Shown piece by piece: positions 1 to 7,417 of a stretch of DNA of 24,926 nucleotides. The first letter of the stretch is position 1, and each line of letters begins with the position of its first letter. Source of the DNA: an uncultured bacterium (GTDB taxonomy: Bacteria > CSSED10-310 > CALFER01); NCBI GenBank assembly GCA_937951895.1, contig CALFER010000005.1, forward strand, positions 1 through 24,926, given 5' to 3'. A model generated the notes under the pieces. The model saw only the letters and a list, made by a program, of their open reading frames with translations. It searched no databases and was not told the origin of the DNA. The position numbers were made by a program, and so were the translations under genes.

Positions 1-127
1 GCATGCCGAGCACATATTGCTTGAAGTCCCAGCCGTCCACGCTGCCGCGCAGATCATTGGCGATCTGCCAGATGGCCCGATGTAGTTCGGAGCGTTCCTG
101 TTCCTTGGTGGTGGATATATTCGTCAT
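1..127 (-). CDS. hsdM: Type I restriction-modification DNA methyltransferase subunit HsdM, N-terminal fragment (runs off left edge)
   Basis: Only the first 42 codons are inside the window. They contain the segments LHRAIWQIANDLRGSVDGW and DFKQYVLGM, which closely match the conserved N-terminal helical region of HsdM. HsdM is the adenine methylase subunit that, with HsdS, modifies the recognition site and, with HsdR, forms the restriction enzyme. The ATG is at 127-125 and is preceded by a purine-rich stretch (GAAAGAAG) as a weak ribosome binding site. The gene diverges from the recombinase, so it is cargo of the inserted element. The catalytic motifs (NPPF type) and the hsdS and hsdR partners would be further left, so whether the system is intact cannot be seen. 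Confidence 0.87.
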   Translation of the reverse strand, partial: MTNISTTKEQERSELHRAIWQIANDLRGSVDGWDFKQYVLGM

Positions 128-418
128 AATCTTCTTTCTTTTTTATAAGTCAACTTCTAATCAACCCACTCAATTTTACACCCAAAATCCAAAGCTGTCA
201 GCCTATTTTGTCTTTCCGGATTTTACATTCCGCAGTCCGACCTTTGTTAGCCTAATAAGTATTCTCGCATCTTGACTATTCAAGTCTCAACATTCTGAAT
301 GCTACCATTAAGACTGCTTGTATTGTATATATGCAACGCAACCTTGTTTCAGTTCATCTTGACTTTCCGTCTCTTTACTCGGTTAATGGTTCAGAGGAAC
401 TAATCGCTGGAGATCGAA
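128..418. other. AT-rich divergent intergenic region of the element
   Basis: This 291 bp stretch separates the divergent hsdM and recombinase genes and has no convincing gene. It must hold the promoters of both. A TTGACT box occurs at 272-277 and again at 359-364. The first is part of a small inverted repeat, GACT-ATTCA-AGTC at 274-286, that could be an operator, although such a short repeat may be chance. A clear hsdM promoter was not found; the minus strand has TTGACTTATAAA-like sequence close to the start, but with unsuitable spacing. Confidence 0.6.
359..387 (+). promoter_or_regulatory. Candidate sigma70 promoter for the serine recombinase
   Basis: The sequence shows TTGACT at 359-364, a 17 bp spacer and GTTAAT at 382-387, so five of six and four of six consensus positions match. 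Transcription would start near 394, leaving about 25 nt before the ATG at 419 with GGAG at 409-412. The placement is good, but the -10 box is imperfect and the surrounding DNA is AT-rich. Confidence 0.45.
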
Positions 419-1918
419 ATGAAGGAGCAGAAACAAGTTGGAATTTGGGTAAGGGTTTCAACCGAAGACCAAGCCCAAGGAGAAAGCCCGGAACACCACG
501 AGAAGCATGGTAGATATTATGCTGAATCGAAGAAATGGGATGTCGTGAAGGTTTACCGACTGAACGCAGTCAGCGGTAAATCGGTCATGGGAATTGCCGA
601 AACAAAGGAAATGCTCCAAGACGTAGCATCCGGCAAGATTACTGGACTGATATTCTCGAAATTGGCTCGCCTGGCTCGAAATACACGGGAACTGCTCGAC
701 TTCGCCGATTATTTCCAAGACCATAATGCTGACCTGATATCGCTACAAGAAGCAATAGACACATCCAGCCCGGCTGGAAGGCTTTTCTATACGATGGTCG
801 CAGCTATGGCTCAGTGGGAACGTGAAGAAATCGCTTCAAGAGTTGCCGCATCCGTTCCGATCAGAGCGAAACTCGGGAAACCTCTCGGTGGTCAAGCGCC
901 ATTCGGTTATATGTGGGTCGAAAAAGAACTGAAACCAAACCCGAACGAGGCGCCGGTGCGCAAGCTTATTTACGAGATGTTCATCGAGTATCGCCGGAAG
1001 AAAATGCTAGCCAGACTGCTCAACGAGAAGGGATATCGAACCCGGAACGGTTCGAGATTTTCAGATACTACGATAGACAGACTCCTTCGAGATCCGACAG
1101 CCAAGGGAATCCGACGCGCCAATTACACCAAGAGCACAGGCCAAGGAAAGAAATGGGAACTGAAGCCGGAAGAAGAGTGGGTCGCGATTCCCATCGAGCC
1201 AATCGTGCCTATAGAATTGTGGGATAAATGCAACAAAATCCTGGACGATCAGAGGGCAAGCAGGAAGAAACCTGCTAAAAAGACCACGTACCTATTCTCC
1301 GGCTTCGCTTTCTGCCAGTGCGGGAAGAAGATGTACGTGCCGTCGAAGTCTCCGAAATACACCTGCTACAAATGCGGAAATAAAATCAGAACAGATGATC
1401 TAGAAGAGATCTTCCACTCGCAGCTCAAGAACTTCTTTCTCTCCCCCAAGGAGATCGAGGGATATCTCGGGCAAGCCGACAAGGTGATCCGGGAGAAGGA
1501 GCAGCTCAGGGACTCAATTTCCTGCGACCGTGCTAAAGTCAAAGCCGAAATGGACAAACTCTATAGCCTGTACCGAGATGACGCGATCTCCAAGAGTGGA
1601 TTCAAGGAGCGATATACACCGTTAGAGGAGAGACTCCGCCAAATAGACGACCAGTTGCCGGAATTGCAGGGGGAGATCGATTTTCTCCGGATACAATATT
1701 TATCCAGCGATGAGATTCTTAACGAAGCCAGAGACCTGTATTCCAGATGGAAGCAACTCTCCTTCGAAGAGAAGAAGAAAATCATCGAGACGATCACCGA
1801 GAAGATCACTATTGGCCAGGGGGATATAAACATAAACCTGTGTTACATACCTGGTTCCTGGGAATTGGCACCAAATAGGCAACACAACGTCATGGATTCA
1901 TCGCCGCAACAAGCATAA
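419..1918 (+). CDS. Large serine recombinase (resolvase/invertase-type integrase)
   Basis: This 499-residue protein has the order typical of large serine integrases. The N-terminal resolvase domain (about 5-150) carries the R-x-S segment RVSTEDQ with candidate nucleophile Ser14, then the conserved LARLARN and AQWEREEI segments. A 'recombinase' domain follows (about 160-270), then a zinc ribbon with C299, C301, C316 and C319, then a charged coiled-coil-like stretch (about 355-425). The family integrates circular elements by attP x attB recombination through a covalent serine-DNA link. GGAG at 409-412 supports the ATG at 419. The gene lies at the element end and points at the broken comM, so it most likely inserted this element. 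Its last codons (about 493-499, D-S-S-P-Q-Q-A) and stop are read from antisense comM DNA, so the C-terminus would differ in the excised circle. Confidence 0.93.
   Translation: MKEQKQVGIWVRVSTEDQAQGESPEHHEKHGRYYAESKKWDVVKVYRLNAVSGKSVMGIAETKEMLQDVASGKITGLIFSKLARLARNTRELLDFADYFQDHNADLISLQEAIDTSSPAGRLFYTMVAAMAQWEREEIASRVAASVPIRAKLGKPLGGQAPFGYMWVEKELKPNPNEAPVRKLIYEMFIEYRRKKMLARLLNEKGYRTRNGSRFSDTTIDRLLRDPTAKGIRRANYTKSTGQGKKWELKPEEEWVAIPIEPIVPIELWDKCNKILDDQRASRKKPAKKTTYLFSGFAFCQCGKKMYVPSKSPKYTCYKCGNKIRTDDLEEIFHSQLKNFFLSPKEIEGYLGQADKVIREKEQLRDSISCDRAKVKAEMDKLYSLYRDDAISKSGFKERYTPLEERLRQIDDQLPELQGEIDFLRIQYLSSDEILNEARDLYSRWKQLSFEEKKKIIETITEKITIGQGDININLCYIPGSWELAPNRQHNVMDSSPQQA
1886..1905. other. Element-chromosome junction (attL/attR) inside comM
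   Basis: Read on the minus strand, comM coding sequence runs to codons A-A-M-N-P and then hits TGA at 1892-1890, where the family normally has Cys-Pro-Cys-Gly. Homology to comM is therefore lost within a few bases of 1893, and the sequence beyond belongs to the recombinase. The shared crossover core probably lies in or next to AATCCATG (minus strand). The exact core cannot be defined without the partner junction or the empty site. Confidence 0.7.
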
Positions 1919-2948
1919 ACCTCGACGGATAGGTCAACGTCATCTGCGATCGCGCGATCGTCACCTGTCCATCCTCCAGCGGCTGCCGCATCACCTCCAG
2001 CACATGCCGCTTGAACTCCGGCAACTCATCCAGAAACAAGACGCCATGATGCGCCAGAGATACCTCCCCGGGCATGGGATAACTGCCGCCACCGATCAGC
2101 CCCGCATCCGAAACCGAATGATGAGGAGACCGAAACGGTCGCAATGACACGAGTCCCTGGCGGTGCGTCAGAAGCCCCGATATTGAATGGATTTTCGTGA
2201 CCTCAAGCGATTCATTCAGTGACATCGCGGGCAAAATGGTGGAAATCCGCCGCGCCAGCATGGTTTTTCCGGATCCGGGCGGCCCGATCATCAGCAGATT
2301 GTGACCGCCTGCCGCCGCAATCTCAAGCGCCCGCTTGGCATGCTCCTGACCTTTGACGTCCGACATGTCGGCACCGGTCCCCGGCAATTCCATCACACCG
2401 CTCAGATTCTGACGCCGGACCGGCACCATCGGAAGTTCGCAATTGAGCAATCCGATCACTTCCTGAAGATTCCGGACACCGAATACGTCGACCTGATCGA
2501 CAATCGATGCCTCACCCGCATTTTCAAGCGGCACAATCATCCGCTTCCATCCATGCTCGAGCGCCGATGTCGCAATCGGCAGGACACCCCGAACGGGACG
2601 AATCGCACCATCCAACGCCAACTCACCCACGACGACGGTTGAATCCTGATCGAATTCCCGGACGGCGCCCATCGCCCGCAGGAGCCCGAGCGCAATCGGC
2701 AGATCGAATGCAGACCCCTCCTTGCGAATATTGGCCGGCGCCAGATTGACCGTAATCCGATGCAGCGGGATCGGATACCCCGTCGTGGTCAGCGCCGCCA
2801 GAATGCGATCCTTGCTTTCCCGGACGGCCGTGTCGGGAAGCCCCACGGTCATCATTCCCGGCAACTGCCCCTCCCGCATGTAAACTTCAACCGATATGGG
2901 AATGGCGTCCACTCCCGCGAGCGTACAGGTCTGAATACTTGCGATCAT
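1890..2948 (-). pseudogene. comM: ComM/YifB-type AAA+ ATPase, 3'-truncated by element insertion
   Basis: The first 352 residues of a protein usually about 500 long are present. They include the N-terminal S5/Lon-like ChlI domain (about 20-140), Walker A GPPGSGKT at 222-229 and Walker B VLFLDE at 303-308. Reading stops straight after AAMNP, so the CPCG motif, the sensor region and the C-terminal Mg-chelatase-like domain are missing. ComM is a hexameric helicase that promotes branch migration of incoming DNA in natural transformation. The fragment keeps the nucleotide-binding site but should not work normally. The ATG at 2948 has GGAGG eight bases upstream. The cause is the integrated element to its left. 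The truncated protein could still be made; a poisoning effect or residual activity cannot be judged. Confidence 0.93.
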
Positions 2949-3115
2949 CCGTCAACCTCCTTGATAAGGGTCGACAGTACCATCAGCAACAGATATGCCA
3001 GGCTCTTCCAATTTGGAGGTTCGTCCGCAGCACACAAAACACACTCTCGCCTGTGAGGCGCGTCCGGGCGGCGACAGATGTTCGAAATCCAGACGTGGAT
3101 TCCGGCAAATGAGAC

Positions 3116-4117
3116 TTACGCGGGAGATTCTCCGGGAGGCGGCGGCGTCGGACCGGAATCGGACGGGAATCCGGGATCCGCAGCCGGAGTACCGGTCGAA
3201 CGGACAGCATCCCGCGCCTTGTTCTTCAATTCGACAAACTTGTTCGACATTTGCTCGAGCCGCGATTCCCACTCCAGGTTGGGTTCCTGCTGTGCCACCG
3301 CCGAGCGGAAAGTCAGGATCATCGAGATCAGACACAGAGGATTGACGAAGGACTGCTTCAACCCGAATCCGGTGGTGATCGCCAGCACCAGCATGATGGT
3401 CTTCACGGTCTCGTTGCCCGACATCAGCCCGATCAAACCGAATGGAATCATCATGATTCCGATGCAGAGAATCGCTCCGATGAAGTTCACGATAGCGATT
3501 CCGATCCCGCCCATGAGGATCGGCTTCCAGTTCTGCGCATACAGGACAACACCCCGTTTGGCGTTCTCCCAGATGTTGTGTTCTTTGCGGGACAGGTTGT
3601 AACTGAGAATGGTCTCGTCGACGAACGTCACCGAAAAGTAGATGATGCTGTTGATGATCTTGGCGATGCTGTCGAGTCCCGGGATCGGAAGCAGATCCGC
3701 CACACGCACGACGGTCCGGTTGAATCCCTTCACGATGCCGTCCACCAGTTGATCCACAACGAACAGAACCGACACTTCCTTGAACAGGCTCATCACGACC
3801 TGCTTGCCGTACTCGACCTGGTTGACGCCGTCCGGAAGCCGGCCCTTCGTGACGAGTTCGGTGATCACGGCGATATGCCCGGCGTTGATCAGATACAACA
3901 CATACTGCTTGACCAGCTTGAGCAGTCCGAACAGCCCGGCCAGCGCGATAATGAAGAGGATGCTGCCGAATCCGCCGAAAACCTTGGCAAGAAAGATGAA
4001 AATCGCCAGATAGATGCCGGCGCCGATGCCCATGGCTCCGTATACGAGCAACCGGAGTATGACGTACGGGGTTGTTCGCATCAGAATTCCAAACGCTTCA
4101 CCGAATTTAGAGAACAT
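3116..4117 (-). CDS. Multi-pass membrane protein of unknown function with proline-rich tail
   Basis: I do not recognise the family of this 333-residue protein. It is very hydrophobic, with likely membrane segments at about 17-45, 50-68, 105-125, 160-180, 203-235 and 240-270. Amphipathic stretches lie between them. The C-terminal 60 residues are hydrophilic: a charged helix (about 275-305) and then a tail rich in Pro, Ser and Gly with a run of four prolines. An AGGAGGT ribosome binding site at 4122-4128 fixes the ATG at 4117. It sits 70 bp after the radical SAM gene and 167 bp before comM on the same strand. It may be transcribed with the methyltransferase and radical SAM genes, but the gap allows a separate promoter. 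The six-helix layout and length resemble no transporter class I can name. Confidence 0.85.
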   Translation of the reverse strand: MFSKFGEAFGILMRTTPYVILRLLVYGAMGIGAGIYLAIFIFLAKVFGGFGSILFIIALAGLFGLLKLVKQYVLYLINAGHIAVITELVTKGRLPDGVNQVEYGKQVVMSLFKEVSVLFVVDQLVDGIVKGFNRTVVRVADLLPIPGLDSIAKIINSIIYFSVTFVDETILSYNLSRKEHNIWENAKRGVVLYAQNWKPILMGGIGIAIVNFIGAILCIGIMMIPFGLIGLMSGNETVKTIMLVLAITTGFGLKQSFVNPLCLISMILTFRSAVAQQEPNLEWESRLEQMSNKFVELKNKARDAVRSTGTPAADPGFPSDSGPTPPPPGESPA

Positions 4118-4187
4118 GGATACCTCCTGTCTGAATACAGTCTATCCCTCAATCATCACTCTTGAACCAATCATCCGAATCGATGCG

Positions 4188-5708
4188 TCAGAAATCAATG
4201 AGCGCCACGCGATTCACCACGACGGATCGCGGGTCGAGTCTCGATCCGAATCGATTGTAGATCCCGAGTTGCACGATGCGCCGCAGTGCGCGCAACCGGC
4301 GACGCACGCCGACGAAGTAACCGAAATAATACGCATAAAACAGCCAGCGAACCGGCATCATATGTCGATTATTCGCAAAAAATCGAACCATCCACCCCGG
4401 TGTCATCGGGATGGAACGCATGACCCGGTTCAGATAGGTCGGCTTGTAGCAGAAAAACTCCCGGCGATAGAGATCCGGATCGGCATGCGCGATCAGACCA
4501 TCCGCGATGGCTCGCTTTTCCAATTCCGTCCTGGGAAAAAAAATCAACGACACGATTCCCACAAAAAACGGCTTCTTCAGACGGCTGAGCACCCGGATGG
4601 TCTCAGCTACATCCTCCTCGGTTTCATACGGATTGTCCGTGATCACATCCACCCGGATGTCCACAATCTTCGATCGATACCGATGCAGGATGTCCATGCA
4701 TCGATAAAAGCGATCGATCGGCACGTTCCGCCGATACACGTCCTCCGAAATCCGGACACTCCCGGATTCCAGCCCGACATGTACGCCCACCAACCCGGCA
4801 TCCGCGAGCAACTCGATGCGTTCTTCGGTCACGCCGACCGGGTTGGCCCAGCAGAAGAACGGCAGATCGATCCGGCTCTTGTACAACCCGCAAAAGGCCT
4901 CGAACCAGGCCCGGTCCCCATAGAAAAAGGAATCATCCATGAACACGAAGGCCTTGATGTCCGGAAATCGTGCCTTCAACGCCTCCATCTCGGCCACGAA
5001 ATGCCCGGGAGGCCTTCTCCTGAGATATGGACCTTCGGCCACGGTCCGGAGCGCTGAATTGCAGCAGTACGTGCAATTGTGCGGGCATCCGCGGGTCGAC
5101 ATCACATACTGCGTATCCATAAACCCGGGAATGAACGACCGCCAGATCGCGGGCGAAATGGGCTGAATCCTCCCATCGAACAGAATCGCATGCGTCCGGT
5201 CATCGTGATCCGCGAAAGGCAGGTCCCCGAGATCATCGCAGCGGGTACGGGCCGGATTCGCCACAACCTCTCCGCCTCGCCGCAGCCACAGTCCGGGAAT
5301 ACGCGAAGGATCACCTCCCCCGGACAATGCCTCGACCAGATCGATCATCAGGCGTTCACCTTCGCCCACGCACACATAATCCGCAAACTCGATGCACGCC
5401 TCCGGACACAGCGTCGGATGAATGCCACCCCAGATCACCGGCGCGCGCACGGCTTCCCGGATCGCCCTGTGAATGGGTTTGATCCGATTCATGTGACTCG
5501 TCATCAGCGACACGGCGATCAAATCCGGGGCCTGCTCCGCGATCCATCGCGCGATCCGATCGATTTCGTCATCGGAATCCGGCTGGTCGAATTCTTTCGG
5601 CGCAAACAGAATCGACACGTCGTCGCCATGCTCCCTGAGCGCTGCCGCGATCATCCGGGCACCGAAGCAAACCAGCGTATTCTCGAGGCTCAGGATCACA
5701 ACCTTCAT
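4188..5708 (-). CDS. B12-binding radical SAM protein
   Basis: The 506-residue protein has an N-terminal cobalamin-binding-like domain (about 1-130, ending near VCVGEGE) and a radical SAM core. The core carries the cluster motif C208-P-H-N-C212-T-Y-C215, which binds the [4Fe-4S] cluster that cleaves S-adenosylmethionine. Later segments, such as the GLESGS stretch and the DVITDNPYETEED stretch, fit the same group. Members of this class do methylations, ring closures or rearrangements on unactivated carbons, often in lipid, hopanoid or natural-product pathways, so the substrate cannot be assigned. The canonical B12-ligand motif DxHxxG is not obvious, as is common in this class. The ATG at 5708 overlaps the stop of the upstream methyltransferase (ATGA), so the two are translationally coupled and may act on the same substrate. 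Confidence 0.9.
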   Translation of the reverse strand: MKVVILSLENTLVCFGARMIAAALREHGDDVSILFAPKEFDQPDSDDEIDRIARWIAEQAPDLIAVSLMTSHMNRIKPIHRAIREAVRAPVIWGGIHPTLCPEACIEFADYVCVGEGERLMIDLVEALSGGGDPSRIPGLWLRRGGEVVANPARTRCDDLGDLPFADHDDRTHAILFDGRIQPISPAIWRSFIPGFMDTQYVMSTRGCPHNCTYCCNSALRTVAEGPYLRRRPPGHFVAEMEALKARFPDIKAFVFMDDSFFYGDRAWFEAFCGLYKSRIDLPFFCWANPVGVTEERIELLADAGLVGVHVGLESGSVRISEDVYRRNVPIDRFYRCMDILHRYRSKIVDIRVDVITDNPYETEEDVAETIRVLSRLKKPFFVGIVSLIFFPRTELEKRAIADGLIAHADPDLYRREFFCYKPTYLNRVMRSIPMTPGWMVRFFANNRHMMPVRWLFYAYYFGYFVGVRRRLRALRRIVQLGIYNRFGSRLDPRSVVVNRVALIDF

Positions 5709-6709
5709 GTCGTTTTCCTCAGAGGCGGCACGTGATGGCGCACCAGCAGATCGGCAACAACCCGGGACCGCGGGATTCGCGGCTCATGCAAAGCCGGCCG
5801 GCCACCCCTCCCCCAGATGATGAGGTGATCATGACTGAGCCTCGGAGCGGATCGCGCCACGAGCGCATCGACGAGGAGCAATCTCTGGATGAGCGGGCGC
5901 GCCGAGGCATATCGTTTCCAGGCGGGCTGATGGTTGTAGCGATCGAGTAAAAACCGTCGCAAAGCCTCGCGCGCAGCATCGCCGATCGCCGTCGTTTCAA
6001 TGGTGAACTCGTAATACGACCGGCGCTGGGTTTCGCTGTCCGGATCGGCCCACGCGGCATGATGGTAATACGCCGAGCACCATCGGGAACGCGCCCCGAG
6101 ATACAGCGCGTCCGGCCCGAAAAGATCCCGGACTTCCCCGTCGGTCAGATGATGCAGGTGCGCATGCGGTTCGTTGGGGTCGATCGCTTCACGGGACTTC
6201 CGCGCATCCGGTTCGGACGCCGCACGAGGCATCGACACGATCAGATACTTTCGGGCCGCCTGCTTGAGTTCACGGATGCCCGCTTCGAGATCTCCGACAT
6301 GCTCGAGGGTTTCGGAAGCGATCACGATATCCGCCGATCCGGCACGTAGCGGAAGCGCTTCGACGTTTGCCGAAAACCCGCGCATACCATACAGGCGGCG
6401 CGCCTTCTCGATCGCCCGGTCCGACAGATCGATCCCGATCCCGCCGAGCCCCATGAAACGGCTCAGATACCCGATCAGATACCCGTCCGCGCATCCGACA
6501 TCGATGACGGAGCGTCCATCGAGATCATTCAGGGTGAGGAGAATCGAGACTGTCCGGGCGTATTCCTCGAGTCTGAAAGCAAGGGCCGAGTAGGCATGGC
6601 AGGGCTGATTCGGAATATACATGCCGTCTGAATCGAACAGATCGAATCGTCGATTCAGCCACCGGCGCGTCTCGATGACATATTGCTTCCCCTGGGGCAT
6701 CGCTCGCAT
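5705..6709 (-). CDS. Class I SAM-dependent methyltransferase
   Basis: A 334-residue protein with a Rossmann-type SAM fold. Motif I is VIDVGCADGYL (about 68-78), an acidic residue follows in GIDLS (Asp94), and the ADIVIASETLEHV segment marks motif IV. These features match the Methyltransf_11/UbiE-like group; the substrate is unknown. The frame stays open far upstream to 7474, but that part is antisense to the GNAT gene and looks random. The ATG at 6709 was chosen because a strong promoter at 6749-6777 would start transcription near 6742, and because an AGGA lies about 10 bases upstream. Its stop overlaps the radical SAM start. It could methylate a small molecule, a lipid or a glycan. Confidence 0.88.
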   Translation of the reverse strand: MRAMPQGKQYVIETRRWLNRRFDLFDSDGMYIPNQPCHAYSALAFRLEEYARTVSILLTLNDLDGRSVIDVGCADGYLIGYLSRFMGLGGIGIDLSDRAIEKARRLYGMRGFSANVEALPLRAGSADIVIASETLEHVGDLEAGIRELKQAARKYLIVSMPRAASEPDARKSREAIDPNEPHAHLHHLTDGEVRDLFGPDALYLGARSRWCSAYYHHAAWADPDSETQRRSYYEFTIETTAIGDAAREALRRFLLDRYNHQPAWKRYASARPLIQRLLLVDALVARSAPRLSHDHLIIWGRGGRPALHEPRIPRSRVVADLLVRHHVPPLRKTT

Positions 6710-6748
6710 CCGCTTGTCGTCCTGATCACCCGGATCGAATTCGCGCGC

Positions 6749-6777
6749 ATTATATTGACCTTGCTCCTCCAGTGCAA
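6749..6777 (-). promoter_or_regulatory. Near-consensus sigma70 promoter for the methyltransferase-radical SAM unit
   Basis: On the minus strand TTGCAC (6777-6772) is followed by a 17 bp spacer and a perfect TATAAT (6754-6749). The predicted start is near 6742, about 33 nt before the ATG at 6709. It lies in the divergent gap between the methyltransferase and the GNAT gene, exactly where a promoter is expected. Confidence 0.75.
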
Positions 6778-6880
6778 CGCGCGGAGCGGCATGACAGGCG
6801 TAAAAAGAATTGCGCCGGGACGAACCGCATTGTAGCGTCTGAACGATCAGGTTCATCACATCGAACCTGAAGGAGGGACC

Positions 6881-7414
6881 ATGCACACGATTTTCTCGGA
6901 TGACGCCGCGATCCGCATCGTCGAACTCGAACTGCCCGAAGACCGCCGGCTGCTCGACAGCATCCACATCGCTTACGACCGCGAGTACGGATTCACGCAC
7001 AGCGATGCCGAACGGGATCATTTCGCAGCCTATCTCGCGGCGCATCGCGACATTTATCATCCGCTCGCGCTGCTGCTGGACAATGAACCGGCCGGATACA
7101 TCCGGGCCTGCGACCGGCTCTCGACATCGTCCTGCGACACGGTCTCGATGCTCGACCTGGTCTACATCCTTCCGGAACATCGCGGTAAAAAACTCGGACG
7201 GCTTCTGATGGATGCCTACATCCGATTTGTCCGGGAATCGGGGCATGCCCGGATCGATCTGCTGACGGATCTGGACAATCCCGCCGCCGTATCGCTCTAT
7301 GAATCGCTCGGATTCCGAGGCCGAGCGCGGCATCAGATGATTCTGTTTCTGAAGGACAATCCGACCCTGAACGCGTATCTCGACAACAAGATCATGAATC
7401 AACAATCCGGTTGA
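6881..7414 (+). CDS. GNAT-family N-acetyltransferase
   Basis: This 177-residue protein has the GNAT layout. An N-terminal strand-helix region is followed by the LDLVYILPEHRGKKLGRLL segment (about 90-110), which carries the acetyl-CoA pyrophosphate-binding loop. A closing SLYESLGF stretch (about 143-150) is typical of the fold's last helix and strand. The loop reads R-G-K-K-L-G, with Lys where many members have Gly. The acceptor (amine of a small molecule, amino sugar or protein) cannot be predicted. AGGAGG at 6871-6876 places the ATG at 6881. The gene diverges from the methyltransferase and is followed after 3 bp by the phosphoesterase gene, so the two are probably co-transcribed. Confidence 0.88.
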   Translation: MHTIFSDDAAIRIVELELPEDRRLLDSIHIAYDREYGFTHSDAERDHFAAYLAAHRDIYHPLALLLDNEPAGYIRACDRLSTSSCDTVSMLDLVYILPEHRGKKLGRLLMDAYIRFVRESGHARIDLLTDLDNPAAVSLYESLGFRGRARHQMILFLKDNPTLNAYLDNKIMNQQSG

Positions 7415-7417
7415 ACA

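Larger units (their letters stand above)
1..1893. mobile_element. Terminal part of an integrative element inserted in comM
   Basis: This is one end of an element that continues beyond the left edge. It holds a large serine recombinase reading towards the host junction and, divergently, the first codons of a type I restriction-modification methylase. The stretch is visibly more AT-rich than the rest, especially 128-418. The right boundary is placed where the comM reading frame loses homology to its family, just after the AAMNP motif. Large serine recombinases commonly insert elements inside protein genes. The other junction and the comM 3' part should lie outside the window to the left. Whether this is a prophage, an integrative conjugative element or a simple genomic island cannot be told from what is visible. 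Confidence 0.8.

Noticed and set aside
3048..3060. Hairpin CGCCT-GTG-AGGCG as a terminator between the membrane protein gene and comM
   Set aside because: The stem is only five pairs and no proper T-run follows on the minus strand, so it is likely chance.
3251..4165. Long plus-strand frame opposite the membrane protein gene
   Set aside because: Its His/Asp/Gln-rich composition is what the antisense of a hydrophobic protein gives; the minus-strand gene has a strong ribosome binding site and clear membrane segments.
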